The translations under genes and the position numbers were made by a program. Positions 17,355-26,777 of a stretch of 64,000 nucleotides of DNA are shown here, piece by piece. The notes under the pieces are model-generated. The model was not told where the DNA came from. It searched no databases and was given only the letters and a program-made list of their open reading frames with translations. How positions within the stretch are numbered: the stretch's first letter is position 1; the number at the start of each line of letters is the position of its first letter. This stretch comes from Bacteroidota bacterium. Lineage in GTDB: Bacteria > Bacteroidota > Bacteroidia > Bacteroidales > PUMT01. Location: the NCBI GenBank assembly GCA_003554865.1, contig PWHJ01000122.1, positions 1 through 64,000 of the forward strand. Reading direction: 5' to 3'.

Positions 17355-17714
17355 ATGCTTATAAAGGATTTGCACAACTGCAAAGAGTTTGTTGCAGGCG
17401 ATAATACTATGTTGCGCGAGATCCTGCATCCGGGAAAAGCGGATTTAAAAATCCACTACAGTCTCGCACACGCAAAGGTAAAACCCGGGAAGGCTTCCCT
17501 TCCCCACAGGCTGAAAACTTCCGAGGTATACTATATACTCCGCGGGGAGGGAATAATGCATATTGACAATGAAAAAGCCGAAGTGGGCTCAAACCAGACT
17601 GTCTACATACCCCCTGACGCGGTTCAGTATATCGAAAATACCGGTGAGGTTGACCTGGAATTCCTTTGTATAGTAGACCCTGCCTGGAAACCCGAGGACG
17701 AGGAAATACTTTGA
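17355..17714 (+). CDS. Cupin-domain protein with reduced metal site
   Basis: A 119-aa single-domain cupin starting at the ATG at 17355. The track's start at 17235 is less likely: the added 40 residues are not cupin-like and a -7-like TATATTTA lies at about 17315. The beta-barrel motifs are LPHRLKTSEVYYILRGEG and IPPDAVQYIENTGE. The usual ligand pattern HxH...E...H is mostly lost, since only the first His and the Glu remain while the second His is Leu and the last is Gln. It may bind a small molecule without metal. Function unknown. A serine-hydrolase gene follows. Confidence 0.8.
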   Translation: MLIKDLHNCKEFVAGDNTMLREILHPGKADLKIHYSLAHAKVKPGKASLPHRLKTSEVYYILRGEGIMHIDNEKAEVGSNQTVYIPPDAVQYIENTGEVDLEFLCIVDPAWKPEDEEIL

Positions 17715-17796
17715 CAAAAGCAAATAATTTTTTTTCTTTAGATATTAATTTTTAAGCAACCTATATCACAATCAATCCACATTAAAACATTTGAAT

Positions 17797-19644
17797 ATGA
17801 AGAAACTTAAATTCAAATACCCGCTATTCATCCTGGGTATTATTGTAACTTTCCTTATAACTCCCATGCAAAGCCATACCTTTGCATGGGAAATAAGGGA
17901 GGATAAAACCTGTGAGGCCAAAAGCAGCACCTTAAAAAGCACCAGGGAAGCTGCACCTGCAACCGCCGGCACCAAAAACGGCCTGACCAACAATTTTAAT
18001 TCGAGCAACGGGGAAAGCTCTCCCTCTTTGGAAGAAAAAGTTGACGAGCTTTTCGTAAGATGGGACACCTGCTGGACGCCCGGTGTAGCCGTGGCGGTTG
18101 TCAAAGATGGTGATATAGTATACAGTAACGGTTACGGGTATGCCCATATGGAATATGATATTCCGGTAACACCCTCTACAATCTTCCACATTGCCTCAGT
18201 CTCAAAACAGTTCACCACCTTTTCAATTTTGCTTCTTGAAGAGGATGGAAAACTCTCTCTTGACGACGAGGTAGGCAAATACATTGAGGAGCTGCCGGAT
18301 TTTGGTAAAAGTATAACCCTGAGAGACCTGGCTCATAATATAAGCGGACTGAGGGATCAATGGAACCTTCTTGGAATGGCCGGCTGGCGATTAGATGATG
18401 TTATTACAACCGACCACGTGCTGCGTCTTGTAAGCAGACAAAATGAGCTCAATTTCGAACCGGGTGAAGAATATCTCTACAGCAACACAGGATTCACTCT
18501 TTTGGCTGAAGTTGTGGCAAGAGTTTCGGGCAAATCTTTTGCAGAATTTACAAAGGAAAGGATCTTCGAGCCACTTGGAATGACAAACACTCTTTTTTAC
18601 GACGACCATGAAAAAATCGTCAAAAACAGGGCTTATTCCTACGGCCCAAGGGAAGAGGGGCACAGAAAGCGGGTGCTGAGCTATGCCACGGTAGGTGCAA
18701 CAAGCCTTTTTACCACCGTAGAGGACATGAAACACTGGTCTAACAATTTTGACAACCCTTCCGTGGGAACACCTGAAATGATCGAAAAAATGAACACCCG
18801 TGCAGTACTCAATAACGGGGATACCATAAGCTATGCACTGGGACAAAGCGTAGGGACATACAAAGGGCTGAAAAGGATAAGTCACGGTGGCGCCGACGCG
18901 GGATACCGCACACACTTTGCAAGATTTCCCGAACAGGACTTTTCGGTTATAGTTTTCAGCAACGACGCTTCTTTCAACTCAACTTCCATGGCGATGAGTG
19001 TTGCCGACATTTACCTTGAAGATCAACTTGAAGAGGAAAAGGAAGAAGAAGAACCTGACTGGGAAGAAAAGCGCGTTGAGGTTGAAAACAGAATAAAAGA
19101 GATGTACTGCGGCCAGTTTGAACTGGAGCCCTACAATTATATTACTGTTTCACTAGAGAACGACACACTTTTCTGGGAAACTACAACATCACGGCAAAAA
19201 AGCGAACTGCTTCCCCTCTCGCAAACGGAGTTTGTAATTAAAAGAACAGGAACTAAGATTGAATTCAGGGAGGATAACCAAAATGAATTCAATAAGCTGG
19301 TTTTGAGGCAAAATGACAGGGAAAGGGAAGCTCCGAGAGTGGAGCCTTTCGATCCGGAACAAGTTGACCTTTCCGAATATACCGGTGAGTTTTACAGCGA
19401 AGAAATCAACACAACATACTCATTTGAAATTAAAAAGAATGAAGATGGTGAAAAACAGCTCATGGCAGGTCAGCTTCGAGTGGGTGATTTTGAACTTACA
19501 CCTTTGACCCCCGACTTTTTCAGGGGTGCACAATGGTCGTTCAACCGAATAGAGTTTGTAAGGGATGAAAACGGTGAAGTTTCAGGATGTAAGGTATCCA
19601 GCGGCAGAGTTAGGAACTTGCGCTTCGAGAAATTAGACCAATAA
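17797..19644 (+). CDS. Beta-lactamase-fold serine hydrolase (first of two)
   Basis: A 615-aa class C beta-lactamase-like (AmpC/PBP4*) serine hydrolase. The ATG at 17797 is chosen over the TTG two codons upstream. A signal/anchor segment (about 8-28) suggests export. The three active-site motifs are present: SxxK as SVSK (about 134-137), YSN (about 228) and HGG (about 363). An acidic linker (EEEKEEEEPDWEE) joins it to a C-terminal beta-rich domain like those added to many Bacteroidota members. Likely substrates are peptides or esters in the envelope, not antibiotics. Its neighbour 22 bases downstream is a paralogue. Confidence 0.88.
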   Translation: MKKLKFKYPLFILGIIVTFLITPMQSHTFAWEIREDKTCEAKSSTLKSTREAAPATAGTKNGLTNNFNSSNGESSPSLEEKVDELFVRWDTCWTPGVAVAVVKDGDIVYSNGYGYAHMEYDIPVTPSTIFHIASVSKQFTTFSILLLEEDGKLSLDDEVGKYIEELPDFGKSITLRDLAHNISGLRDQWNLLGMAGWRLDDVITTDHVLRLVSRQNELNFEPGEEYLYSNTGFTLLAEVVARVSGKSFAEFTKERIFEPLGMTNTLFYDDHEKIVKNRAYSYGPREEGHRKRVLSYATVGATSLFTTVEDMKHWSNNFDNPSVGTPEMIEKMNTRAVLNNGDTISYALGQSVGTYKGLKRISHGGADAGYRTHFARFPEQDFSVIVFSNDASFNSTSMAMSVADIYLEDQLEEEKEEEEPDWEEKRVEVENRIKEMYCGQFELEPYNYITVSLENDTLFWETTTSRQKSELLPLSQTEFVIKRTGTKIEFREDNQNEFNKLVLRQNDREREAPRVEPFDPEQVDLSEYTGEFYSEEINTTYSFEIKKNEDGEKQLMAGQLRVGDFELTPLTPDFFRGAQWSFNRIEFVRDENGEVSGCKVSSGRVRNLRFEKLDQ

Positions 19645-19665
19645 AAAAACTTAACAAAAATACTT

Positions 19666-21249
19666 ATGCAACGAACATCTATAGTCATTTTTATAATTAC
19701 TATTTTAACAGCTGCCTGTTTTATTGGCAACACCTCTGAAGTATACGGACAAAAAGCTGAAAATGAAAAACTTGAGGGGCTGGACCAGTTTATTGAAAAA
19801 GGGATGGCAGACTGGGAGATCCCGGGCATGTCGGTTTCTATTGTAAAAGATGGTGAAATTGTTTATGCCAAAGGATTTGGAGTTAAAAAGATGGGAGAAG
19901 AGGAGGCGGTTGACAAACATACACTTTTTGGTATTGCCTCGGTTACAAAGGCTATGACCGCCACCGCCCTTGGGATCCTTGTTGAAGAAGGGAAAATTGA
20001 ATGGGATGACAGGGTAAGGGATCATCTCGAATGGTTTGAACTATCTGATCCGTGGGTTTCTGAACATGTCACAATCCGCGATATTTTGTCGCACAAAGTT
20101 GGAATAGGTCGTATGACCGGAAATCGTCTTCTTTTCATGCCCCACAGGGATCCCCGAACTATAATGAAGCATTTAAAGCACCAGCCTTTTGAAGCGCCTT
20201 TCCGCTCCACCAGTGTCTACAGCAATGTTATGTACATGGTGGCAGGTATGGTAATTGAAGAAGTCTCCGGAGAGAAATGGGACGAATTTGTTGAAAGCAG
20301 GATATTTGAACCTCTCGGAATGGAAAAATCAAACGCCTCATTCGAAAAACTCCTCGAAAGTGAAAATGTAGCCTGGCCCCACCAGGAAATTAAAGGAGAT
20401 GTTCAAACCATACCGCGGAGAAGTTTCGACAATGTGGGCCCGGCCGGGGCAGTGAACTCTTCCGCTTATGAAGCGGCCAGGTGGATGAAGGTCAATCTGG
20501 GAGAAGCCGGGGAATATAAAGGAAAACGCATAGTGGATGAAAATATAATGCGTCAGGTTGCACAGCCTCAACAGGTGAATTCAATGAGAGATCCTTACAG
20601 GGATTGCCTTACAGGTTACGCCATGGGATGGGGACTGAACGAGTATGAGGGGTACCGGACTGTTCAGCATTCCGGGGCGATCGACGGAATGAACACCACA
20701 CTGGTGCTTGTACCGGAGCTGGAGCTTGGTATCTTTGTAACTGGAAACCTTTTCAACAATTTACGTTCGGCAATTGCAAACCATATTATGGATATATTCA
20801 TGGGTGTTGAAAGAGAATTCGACTGGCACGAGCATTATTACGAACGCCACACTCAAAGGAAAAAAGCTGCACTTGAAAGACGAAATGAGGTTCACGAGTC
20901 AAGGGGGGAGAACACCACACCCACTCACCCTCTGAAAGAATACACAGGCAGCTATTTTGACAAGGTGTATGACGATCTGGAGGTTAAACTGGGAAGTGAC
21001 GGCAAGCTTGAACTCCATTTATGGGGAGACGGAGAAACCATAGCCGATCTTGAACACTGGCATTATGACACTTTCCGTGCCGTATGGAGGAATCCCGCTA
21101 TGCGGGAAAAATTTGTAACATTTGATCTTGACCGGGACGGGAACGTGGAGACTGTTAATGTAAATTTCACGTTGCGGCCTATAGTTTTGCAGGCAGGTAT
21201 ATATCCGGCCAATTATTACAGAATTGTTTCCTTCGAGCGTGTAGATTAA
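19666..21249 (+). CDS. Beta-lactamase-fold serine hydrolase with DUF3471-like C-terminus (second of two)
   Basis: A 527-aa exported serine hydrolase of the same family as the preceding gene. It has an N-terminal signal peptide (about 1-29, ending near VYGQ), SVTK as SxxK (92-95), YSN (185-187) and HSG (about 335). The last 110 residues (from about YTGSYFDKVYDDLEV) resemble the DUF3471 domain common behind such enzymes. It lies 22 bases after its paralogue, so the two are probably one transcript acting on related envelope or extracellular substrates. Specificity unknown. Confidence 0.88.
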   Translation: MQRTSIVIFIITILTAACFIGNTSEVYGQKAENEKLEGLDQFIEKGMADWEIPGMSVSIVKDGEIVYAKGFGVKKMGEEEAVDKHTLFGIASVTKAMTATALGILVEEGKIEWDDRVRDHLEWFELSDPWVSEHVTIRDILSHKVGIGRMTGNRLLFMPHRDPRTIMKHLKHQPFEAPFRSTSVYSNVMYMVAGMVIEEVSGEKWDEFVESRIFEPLGMEKSNASFEKLLESENVAWPHQEIKGDVQTIPRRSFDNVGPAGAVNSSAYEAARWMKVNLGEAGEYKGKRIVDENIMRQVAQPQQVNSMRDPYRDCLTGYAMGWGLNEYEGYRTVQHSGAIDGMNTTLVLVPELELGIFVTGNLFNNLRSAIANHIMDIFMGVEREFDWHEHYYERHTQRKKAALERRNEVHESRGENTTPTHPLKEYTGSYFDKVYDDLEVKLGSDGKLELHLWGDGETIADLEHWHYDTFRAVWRNPAMREKFVTFDLDRDGNVETVNVNFTLRPIVLQAGIYPANYYRIVSFERVD

Positions 21250-21273
21250 GCTATAACACCAGAGCAGGCTTGA

Positions 21274-21885
21274 TCATTTAACATAAAAATCAAGCAAAAT
21301 CTGACTGTTAAGAGAAACGCAAAGGCGGTCTCCTTTATTTACGGGTCCAACCCCCGCGGGGGTTCCCGTAAATATAAGATCTCCAATTTTGAGGGTAAAA
21401 AACCTGGAAACATAGCTTATGAGCTCATCAACGGGAAATATCATATCAAGGGAACTTCCCTTTTGAACTGTTTTTCCGTTTATGTCAAGCTGCAGGCGCA
21501 TATCGTTTAAATCTTTTATATCCTCCTTCTTTAAAAATTTACCTACCGGGGCGGAGTGGTCAAAACCTTTGGCTATCTCCCACGGCAACCCCTCTTTTCT
21601 GAATTTTCTTTGCAGGTCTCGTGCGGTAAAATCTATACCTACACCAACCTCAGAATAGTACCTGTAAGCGAATCTTTTATCAATGTGCCTGCCAATACGA
21701 TCTATCTTGATCACCAGCTCGGCTTCATAATGAATATTCTGAGAAAATTCAGGATAATAAAAAGGATTGTTGTTCCTGAGCAATGCTGTATCGGGTTTAA
21801 TAAAAATAAGGGGGGCTTCAGGAACACAGTCGTTTGATTCCTTTACATGATCCATGTAGTTAAGGCCAATACAAATTATCTTCAT
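21274..21885 (-). CDS. Fumarylacetoacetate hydrolase (FAH)-family protein
   Basis: A 203-aa FAH-superfamily protein, starting at the ATG at 21885 rather than the TTG at 21900. The metal-binding pattern ExE...D is seen in HYEAELVIKI followed by GVGIDFTARD. GLPWEIAKGFDHSAPVG and FTGTPAGVGPV are characteristic of the YcgM/acylpyruvase-like branch, which hydrolyses acylpyruvates or decarboxylates oxaloacetate. It is the short single-domain form. It is the third gene of a minus-strand group after dnaN and the exonuclease, about 20 bases past the latter. The exact substrate is not deducible. Confidence 0.85.
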   Translation of the reverse strand: MKIICIGLNYMDHVKESNDCVPEAPLIFIKPDTALLRNNNPFYYPEFSQNIHYEAELVIKIDRIGRHIDKRFAYRYYSEVGVGIDFTARDLQRKFRKEGLPWEIAKGFDHSAPVGKFLKKEDIKDLNDMRLQLDINGKTVQKGSSLDMIFPVDELISYVSRFFTLKIGDLIFTGTPAGVGPVNKGDRLCVSLNSQILLDFYVK

Positions 21886-21904
21886 CTCCAGCCTTGTCAA
21901 ATCT

Positions 21905-22672
21905 TTATTTGTTAAACTTTCTAAGCTTTATTGCCGTCAGCACATTCTTTGTATACCTTGGGAAATCGGCATTCATTATCCAGCCGAAGTAACCGGGGTC
22001 CTTTTCCAGAACCTCCTCTACGGAACGACCCTTGTATTTTCCAAAGTTAAAAATTTCAACATCATCTTCATTGTAAATTATACGACCAGCAAAGTCAACA
22101 CTGCGGTTGTGTGAAGAGAATTTCGAAAGTTCATCCACATCATTCTCAAGCTCCTTGTACCTCTCCACCTGAGCCTGCAGGATCTCAAAAGTGGCACGGG
22201 TGTCTGCCTCGGCACTGTGGGCATTTTCAAGCTCCTTGTTGCAGTAAAACCTGTAGGCCGCAGCAAGATTGCGCTGTTCCATCTTCTGAAATATTACCAT
22301 CACATCAATGAACTTTCTCTTTTTAAGGTCAAAATCGACATTTGCACGCAAGAACTCCTCGGCTAACAGGGGCAGGTCAAATTTATTGGAATTAAAACCG
22401 GCAAAATCACACCCTTCAAACTCCTTAACCAAAGTTTGGGCAAGCTCTTTGAAAGTGGGAGCATCTTTAACATCTTCATCCGATTTCCCGTGAATTTCTG
22501 TTACCTCAGGTGGAATAGGCTTTTCAGGATTAACAATGTATGTTTTGCCCTCTTTCGTGCCGTCTGGGTAAACCTTCAGATAAGACAATTCCACGATCCG
22601 GTCGTTTACCACATCCATACCGGTTGTTTCAAGGTCAAAAAAAATCAGGGGGTTTTTAAGTTTAAGCTTCAC
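21905..22672 (-). CDS. 3'-5' exonuclease, DnaQ (DEDDh) type, with ExoX-like C-terminal domain
   Basis: A 255-aa exonuclease. The DEDDh motifs are present: FDLETTG (12-18), a middle segment GFNSNKFDLPLL and HSAEADTRA late in the fold. The last 60 residues (IFNFGKYKGRSVEEVLEKDPGYFGWI) match a small domain found on exonuclease X-like proteins. It uses a GTG start. It may act in DNA repair or proofreading. The position directly after dnaN, 75 bases downstream on the same strand, fits a replication or repair link, though DnaQ activity as a polymerase III subunit is not shown. Confidence 0.87.
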   Translation of the reverse strand: MKLKLKNPLIFFDLETTGMDVVNDRIVELSYLKVYPDGTKEGKTYIVNPEKPIPPEVTEIHGKSDEDVKDAPTFKELAQTLVKEFEGCDFAGFNSNKFDLPLLAEEFLRANVDFDLKKRKFIDVMVIFQKMEQRNLAAAYRFYCNKELENAHSAEADTRATFEILQAQVERYKELENDVDELSKFSSHNRSVDFAGRIIYNEDDVEIFNFGKYKGRSVEEVLEKDPGYFGWIMNADFPRYTKNVLTAIKLRKFNK

Positions 22673-22747
22673 TATTAATTGAATTTTTGTTAAAAGATAA
22701 ACCCTGCCGGTAAGACAGGGCTCAAAAACTGAAAAAATTGCCGCAGG

Positions 22748-23878
22748 CTATACATTTATCATCATCGGCATTATCAGCATAAGGACATCTTCCTGCTCAT
22801 TCTCATTTTCAACAGGCAGCAGTATTGCCGCCCGGGATGGATCGGAAAGCTCCATAATAACCTCAGGTGAAGAAAGATTGTTCAGTATGTCAACAAGAAA
22901 TGTCGATTTGAAACCGATCTCCATAGGCTCTCCTTCATACTGGCAGGGAAGTTTTTCATAAGCTGAAATGGAAAAATCTATATCCTGTGCAGAGACAGTC
23001 ATCAAATTGGAGGAAAGCTCCAGCTTGACAAGGTGGCTGGACTGGCTTGAAAATACCGAAACCCTGCGCAATATATTGAGAAAATCACCCCTGTCTACAA
23101 TAAGCTTATAAGGATTATCTGTAGGTATGACCGAATTGTAGCTGGGATAATCCCCCTCTACAAGACGGCATACGAGACTGTAGCCGTCAAAGGTAAAAAA
23201 TGCATTTTTATCGTCAAATTCAATTATAACATCACTTTTAGCCTTTGGAAGAATATTTTTCAGAAGTGTTGCCGGTTTCTTGGGGAATATGAATGAGGAT
23301 TCCTTTCCGGAGCTGATGTCAAAACGTTTGTATCTGACCAGCTTATGGGCATCAGAGGCTACAAAGGTGGTATTCTCATCTGCAAACTCCATGAATATAC
23401 CGTTCATAACCGGCCTGAGCTCATCCTCGGCGGTTGCAAAAAGTGTTTTGCCAACTCCCTTCAGCAGCGTCCCGGAATTCATGGTCACGCTTGTTTTCAT
23501 ATCTTCCTTTAAAACGGGATACTGGGGAAAATCCTCTCCATTCTGACCGGAAATGGTATATTTACCGTTTTCGGAATTGATAACCACCGAATAATTTTCA
23601 GTTGAAATATCGAAGGTAAGAGGCTGCTCCGGAAACTCTTTAAGAGTATCGGTGAGTCTTCGGCCAGGGACGGCAATATCACCCTCACCCTCGGAATTTT
23701 CCATTGTCATTTTTGTGGTAAGGGTCGATTCAAGATCGGAAGCGGTTATTACCAATTCCCCCCCTTTGAGCTGAAACAGAAAATTATCCAGTATAGGTAA
23801 TGTATTCTTGCTGCTGATAACCCTTCCTACGGCAAGTAAATGATTCAGCAGTTCTGTGCTAGAAACAACAAACTTCAT
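22748..23878 (-). CDS. dnaN: DNA polymerase III sliding clamp (beta subunit)
   Basis: A 376-aa beta clamp, the ring that tethers the replicative polymerase to DNA. It opens with MKFVVSSTELLNHL and shows the three repeated clamp domains, including GEGDIAVPGRRL in the first and the C-terminal hydrophobic end (EDVLMLIMPMMI) of the third that lines the partner-binding pocket. Full length for the family. It is not next to dnaA, gyrB or recF as in many bacteria. It heads a minus-strand group with the exonuclease and FAH genes. The 192-base region upstream shows no consensus -7 element. Confidence 0.96.
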   Translation of the reverse strand: MKFVVSSTELLNHLLAVGRVISSKNTLPILDNFLFQLKGGELVITASDLESTLTTKMTMENSEGEGDIAVPGRRLTDTLKEFPEQPLTFDISTENYSVVINSENGKYTISGQNGEDFPQYPVLKEDMKTSVTMNSGTLLKGVGKTLFATAEDELRPVMNGIFMEFADENTTFVASDAHKLVRYKRFDISSGKESSFIFPKKPATLLKNILPKAKSDVIIEFDDKNAFFTFDGYSLVCRLVEGDYPSYNSVIPTDNPYKLIVDRGDFLNILRRVSVFSSQSSHLVKLELSSNLMTVSAQDIDFSISAYEKLPCQYEGEPMEIGFKSTFLVDILNNLSSPEVIMELSDPSRAAILLPVENENEQEDVLMLIMPMMINV

Positions 23879-24070
23879 CTGTATTGGTTTAGGTTGATTA
23901 ACTATTTATGTGGTTTACAGTAGCTTACAAAAAAGCTTTTCGCAATTAATTGCATTTTTAAAAAATTAATTTCCTCTTTGATTGGACCCTGAATAAATCT
24001 TTTTGTAATTTTAAAGATGAATCAATAATACAAAAAAAATCCAAGCAAGCAATAAAGATAATCTCCAATT

Positions 24071-25060
24071 TTATCCGCCGGTAAAATAACCGCCCCTCCT
24101 TAATATCAGATCAACATCGGTGTATCTTACAATAACCATGTCTTCCCCGTTACCTGTAAATCCGTAAAGGATAAAAGGATCGGTCTTAACTTCCCCCGAA
24201 GTTTCGTCAACCGAACGTACCACCCTGTAAAGATCTACTTTTCTTTTATAATCGTCATCGCCTGCAACCGTTATAGTATATGCCGGTTCGGAGGCGGCCA
24301 GCGAATCGGCTAGTTGTTTTTCCTCACTGTCGGCAAACCGCTGAAAAGGAACATAGTAAAAGTTTGACAGAAACACTGAAACCAGTGAATCATTAACATT
24401 CTCAACAATATCGCCGGAAGGCAAAGAAAGCTTGTAATCATTCCTTTCCCGGATTTTAAGGAAAAAAGAGTGCTCATTATTTTCGCCATATTCCACACTA
24501 ACCGATTCGATTGAACGCGGATTTATCTGAAACAACATGTTGGGACGCCAGTAACCCTCATCGACCACGAAGAGATCTGACAATTTTCCCTCATACCCGT
24601 GAACCTCTACCGCAAAAGATTGGTCGGAACCCTCCATCATCATGTAACCCTGTGAATCCTGAACATGATCGTAAACATAATATCTTTTTTTCCTGCGCCC
24701 ACGATGTAAATCTACTTTTATTGAAGAGTCAGCAAAACCTTTATCAAGCTCATCCTGCAGAGAAAGCGGAGAGGGACTTTTAACCCTGATCCGTCGTAAA
24801 GCCTTGAACAACTGCTCAATAGCATCCGTCCTTGCCTCAAACATAAGGTTCAGCAACCATTTACCCTCTTCGCGATTTAACTCAAGGCGCCTTTCACCTT
24901 TTTCAAGAACTATCCGGTCGAGCCTTTCGGGCTCATCTACGGCAAAATCAGTTACCCTTGAGCTAATGGTACGACCATGGTCTTTGGTAAGGATCCACAC
25001 TACGGCAACCCCGAGTATAAGCAAAGCTGTTATATAAAAATAAGAACGCTTCATAAACAT
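24071..25060 (-). CDS. DUF4340 protein of the gliding-type ABC transporter operon
   Basis: A 329-aa protein with one N-terminal membrane anchor (about 7-24) and a beta-rich extracytoplasmic body of DUF4340 type. The start overlaps the gldG stop (TAATG), implying translational coupling, so the product most likely works with the GldF/GldG-type transporter. The function of DUF4340 is not known. It is the last gene of the three-gene operon. Met3 is an alternative start. Confidence 0.8.
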   Translation of the reverse strand: MFMKRSYFYITALLILGVAVVWILTKDHGRTISSRVTDFAVDEPERLDRIVLEKGERRLELNREEGKWLLNLMFEARTDAIEQLFKALRRIRVKSPSPLSLQDELDKGFADSSIKVDLHRGRRKKRYYVYDHVQDSQGYMMMEGSDQSFAVEVHGYEGKLSDLFVVDEGYWRPNMLFQINPRSIESVSVEYGENNEHSFFLKIRERNDYKLSLPSGDIVENVNDSLVSVFLSNFYYVPFQRFADSEEKQLADSLAASEPAYTITVAGDDDYKRKVDLYRVVRSVDETSGEVKTDPFILYGFTGNGEDMVIVRYTDVDLILRRGGYFTGG

Positions 25061-26772
25061 TATCTTGCAAATCTTCGTTTTCGCAGAATATTAAATATAA
25101 TGCCGAACATTATTATTAAAGCAACAGGCAACAAAACATTGATCATTTGCCATTGCAGCCTCTCTTCCCTTATCCTCGGCCTGTCAAGCAATCTCAAACT
25201 CAGCTCCCTTGTTCTGAGCTCCATCAATCCGGCATCATCGAGCAAATAAGATACGGCGTTCATTACAAAATCCCTGTTGCCGAAAGTCTGCCGGGAATAC
25301 CTGTCATATCCCAAAGGAAGAGGCTCCGGTCTGCCGTCCTCAATTTCCACATCATTGCGAATAATATCACCATCAGCAGCCACCAGCATTCTGGCAGTCT
25401 CTCCCTCCTGCCTGAAGCCGGGATCTTCACGGCCAATTATATCCTCTATCATACGATTGGCAAAAACCGACCTGAAGCTCCCCTCAAGCATAACGGCCAC
25501 CGGCTGAGGAGGCATATTGAAACTAGACGGATCGGGCTGTTCTTTGGCCATCTCCAGACTCACCATCATAGGGGCATTCATAACTCTTGAATTGCCGGAG
25601 GTTTTTAAAAGGACTGTTTTATCTATTTCGGGGTTACCCTCAAGAGTATCAATAACACTTACAAACTCGCCTTTTACCGGGTTTATACCCCTTGTTACAG
25701 GATGCTCATCATCGGGCATCAGCAAAGGTGAAAAATACCAGGGCGCGGGCTCAAACCTGGGTTCCTGGTCTCCAAGGGCAACATTAACTGGTATCATAAC
25801 ACAGTTGAGGTCCATAACAAGATTTGGGTTTATGCGCACACCATAACGGAACAGCTGATCATCAATATTGAGATCTTTTATAAGCGCAAATGCCTCACTG
25901 TCATAGGTCAGGCTGTCAAGGTCAACCGCTACAGGATCAACAAACCACAAAACACTGCCCCCGTTCATAATATACTGGTCTATCATATACTTTTCCGGCT
26001 CATCCAGAGGCTCCTGCGGCTTAGCAATTATAATTGCCCCATAGTCATCAAGTATACCCGGATCGTTCACATCTATCCTGCCCCTGTATACTTCATAATA
26101 ATTGGACAATTCATTCATTATGTCATTTACCAGCATCTCATCCAGCTCACCGTGACCTTCAATAAACGCCACCTTCTCCCTCTCGGGGGTAACAACTGAA
26201 TGAACTGCAGCTGTAAGCTCATATTCGAGCGAACGAATTGAATTGTGAAGGTTTTCATCTGCACTTTTTTCAGGGTTGTTCTTTAAAAGGTTAACCGGTA
26301 CTTCCTCTCCCCTGTAGGTCACAAGCGCTGAAGGAAAAATAATTTTCTGCGACCTCCCCCCCTCACTGTCAGTAACGTCAACATTTGCAGGGCGTAGTCC
26401 CTTCTCATAAAGATGCATAAAATATTCTTCCCGCGATCTCGAATCAGCCTGTTCTGAAGGGTTCACAAACTCATATTGAATATGCCCTCCTCCATATACG
26501 CGTAACTCGTCAAGCTTTTCACGGATTGCAGTCCGCAGTCGCCTGAATCCCAAAGGTAATTCCCCGTCAAGGTAAACCCTCACATAAACAACGTCGTCGA
26601 GTCCGGAAAGGAGCTCCTTTGTAGGCTCGGAAAGGGTGTGCCTTTTTTCGGATGTCAGATCGAATCTTTTAAATTCAAAAGTTGAAATAATGCAGATCAT
26701 CACAATTACGGCTATCCAAAAACCTAACTGCATTAAACTCCCTGTTTTCATATTGTCTTTGTTCATATCCAT
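25060..26772 (-). CDS. gldG: GldG-type ABC transporter auxiliary membrane protein
   Basis: A protein of about 570 aa of the GldG family, with an N-terminal membrane helix, a long ABC-associated periplasmic domain (KRFDLTSEKRHTLSEPT opening; IAKPQEPLDEPEKYMIDQYI later) and a C-terminal helix followed by a basic tail RKRRFAR. The ATG at 26772 is preferred to the GTG in the track because it lies 5 bases after the gldF stop and is preceded by AAGGTGG at about 8 bases, a rare clear Shine-Dalgarno site here. GldA/F/G form a transporter needed for gliding in Flavobacterium, but homologues occur widely in non-gliding Bacteroidota, so motility should not be assumed. Confidence 0.87.
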   Translation of the reverse strand: MDMNKDNMKTGSLMQLGFWIAVIVMICIISTFEFKRFDLTSEKRHTLSEPTKELLSGLDDVVYVRVYLDGELPLGFRRLRTAIREKLDELRVYGGGHIQYEFVNPSEQADSRSREEYFMHLYEKGLRPANVDVTDSEGGRSQKIIFPSALVTYRGEEVPVNLLKNNPEKSADENLHNSIRSLEYELTAAVHSVVTPEREKVAFIEGHGELDEMLVNDIMNELSNYYEVYRGRIDVNDPGILDDYGAIIIAKPQEPLDEPEKYMIDQYIMNGGSVLWFVDPVAVDLDSLTYDSEAFALIKDLNIDDQLFRYGVRINPNLVMDLNCVMIPVNVALGDQEPRFEPAPWYFSPLLMPDDEHPVTRGINPVKGEFVSVIDTLEGNPEIDKTVLLKTSGNSRVMNAPMMVSLEMAKEQPDPSSFNMPPQPVAVMLEGSFRSVFANRMIEDIIGREDPGFRQEGETARMLVAADGDIIRNDVEIEDGRPEPLPLGYDRYSRQTFGNRDFVMNAVSYLLDDAGLMELRTRELSLRLLDRPRIREERLQWQMINVLLPVALIIMFGIIFNILRKRRFAR

Positions 26773-26777
26773 CAGTA

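Noticed and set aside
18391-18915. 174-aa minus-strand ORF within the serine hydrolase
   Set aside because: It is antisense to the catalytic domain, with Cys- and Phe-rich chance composition.
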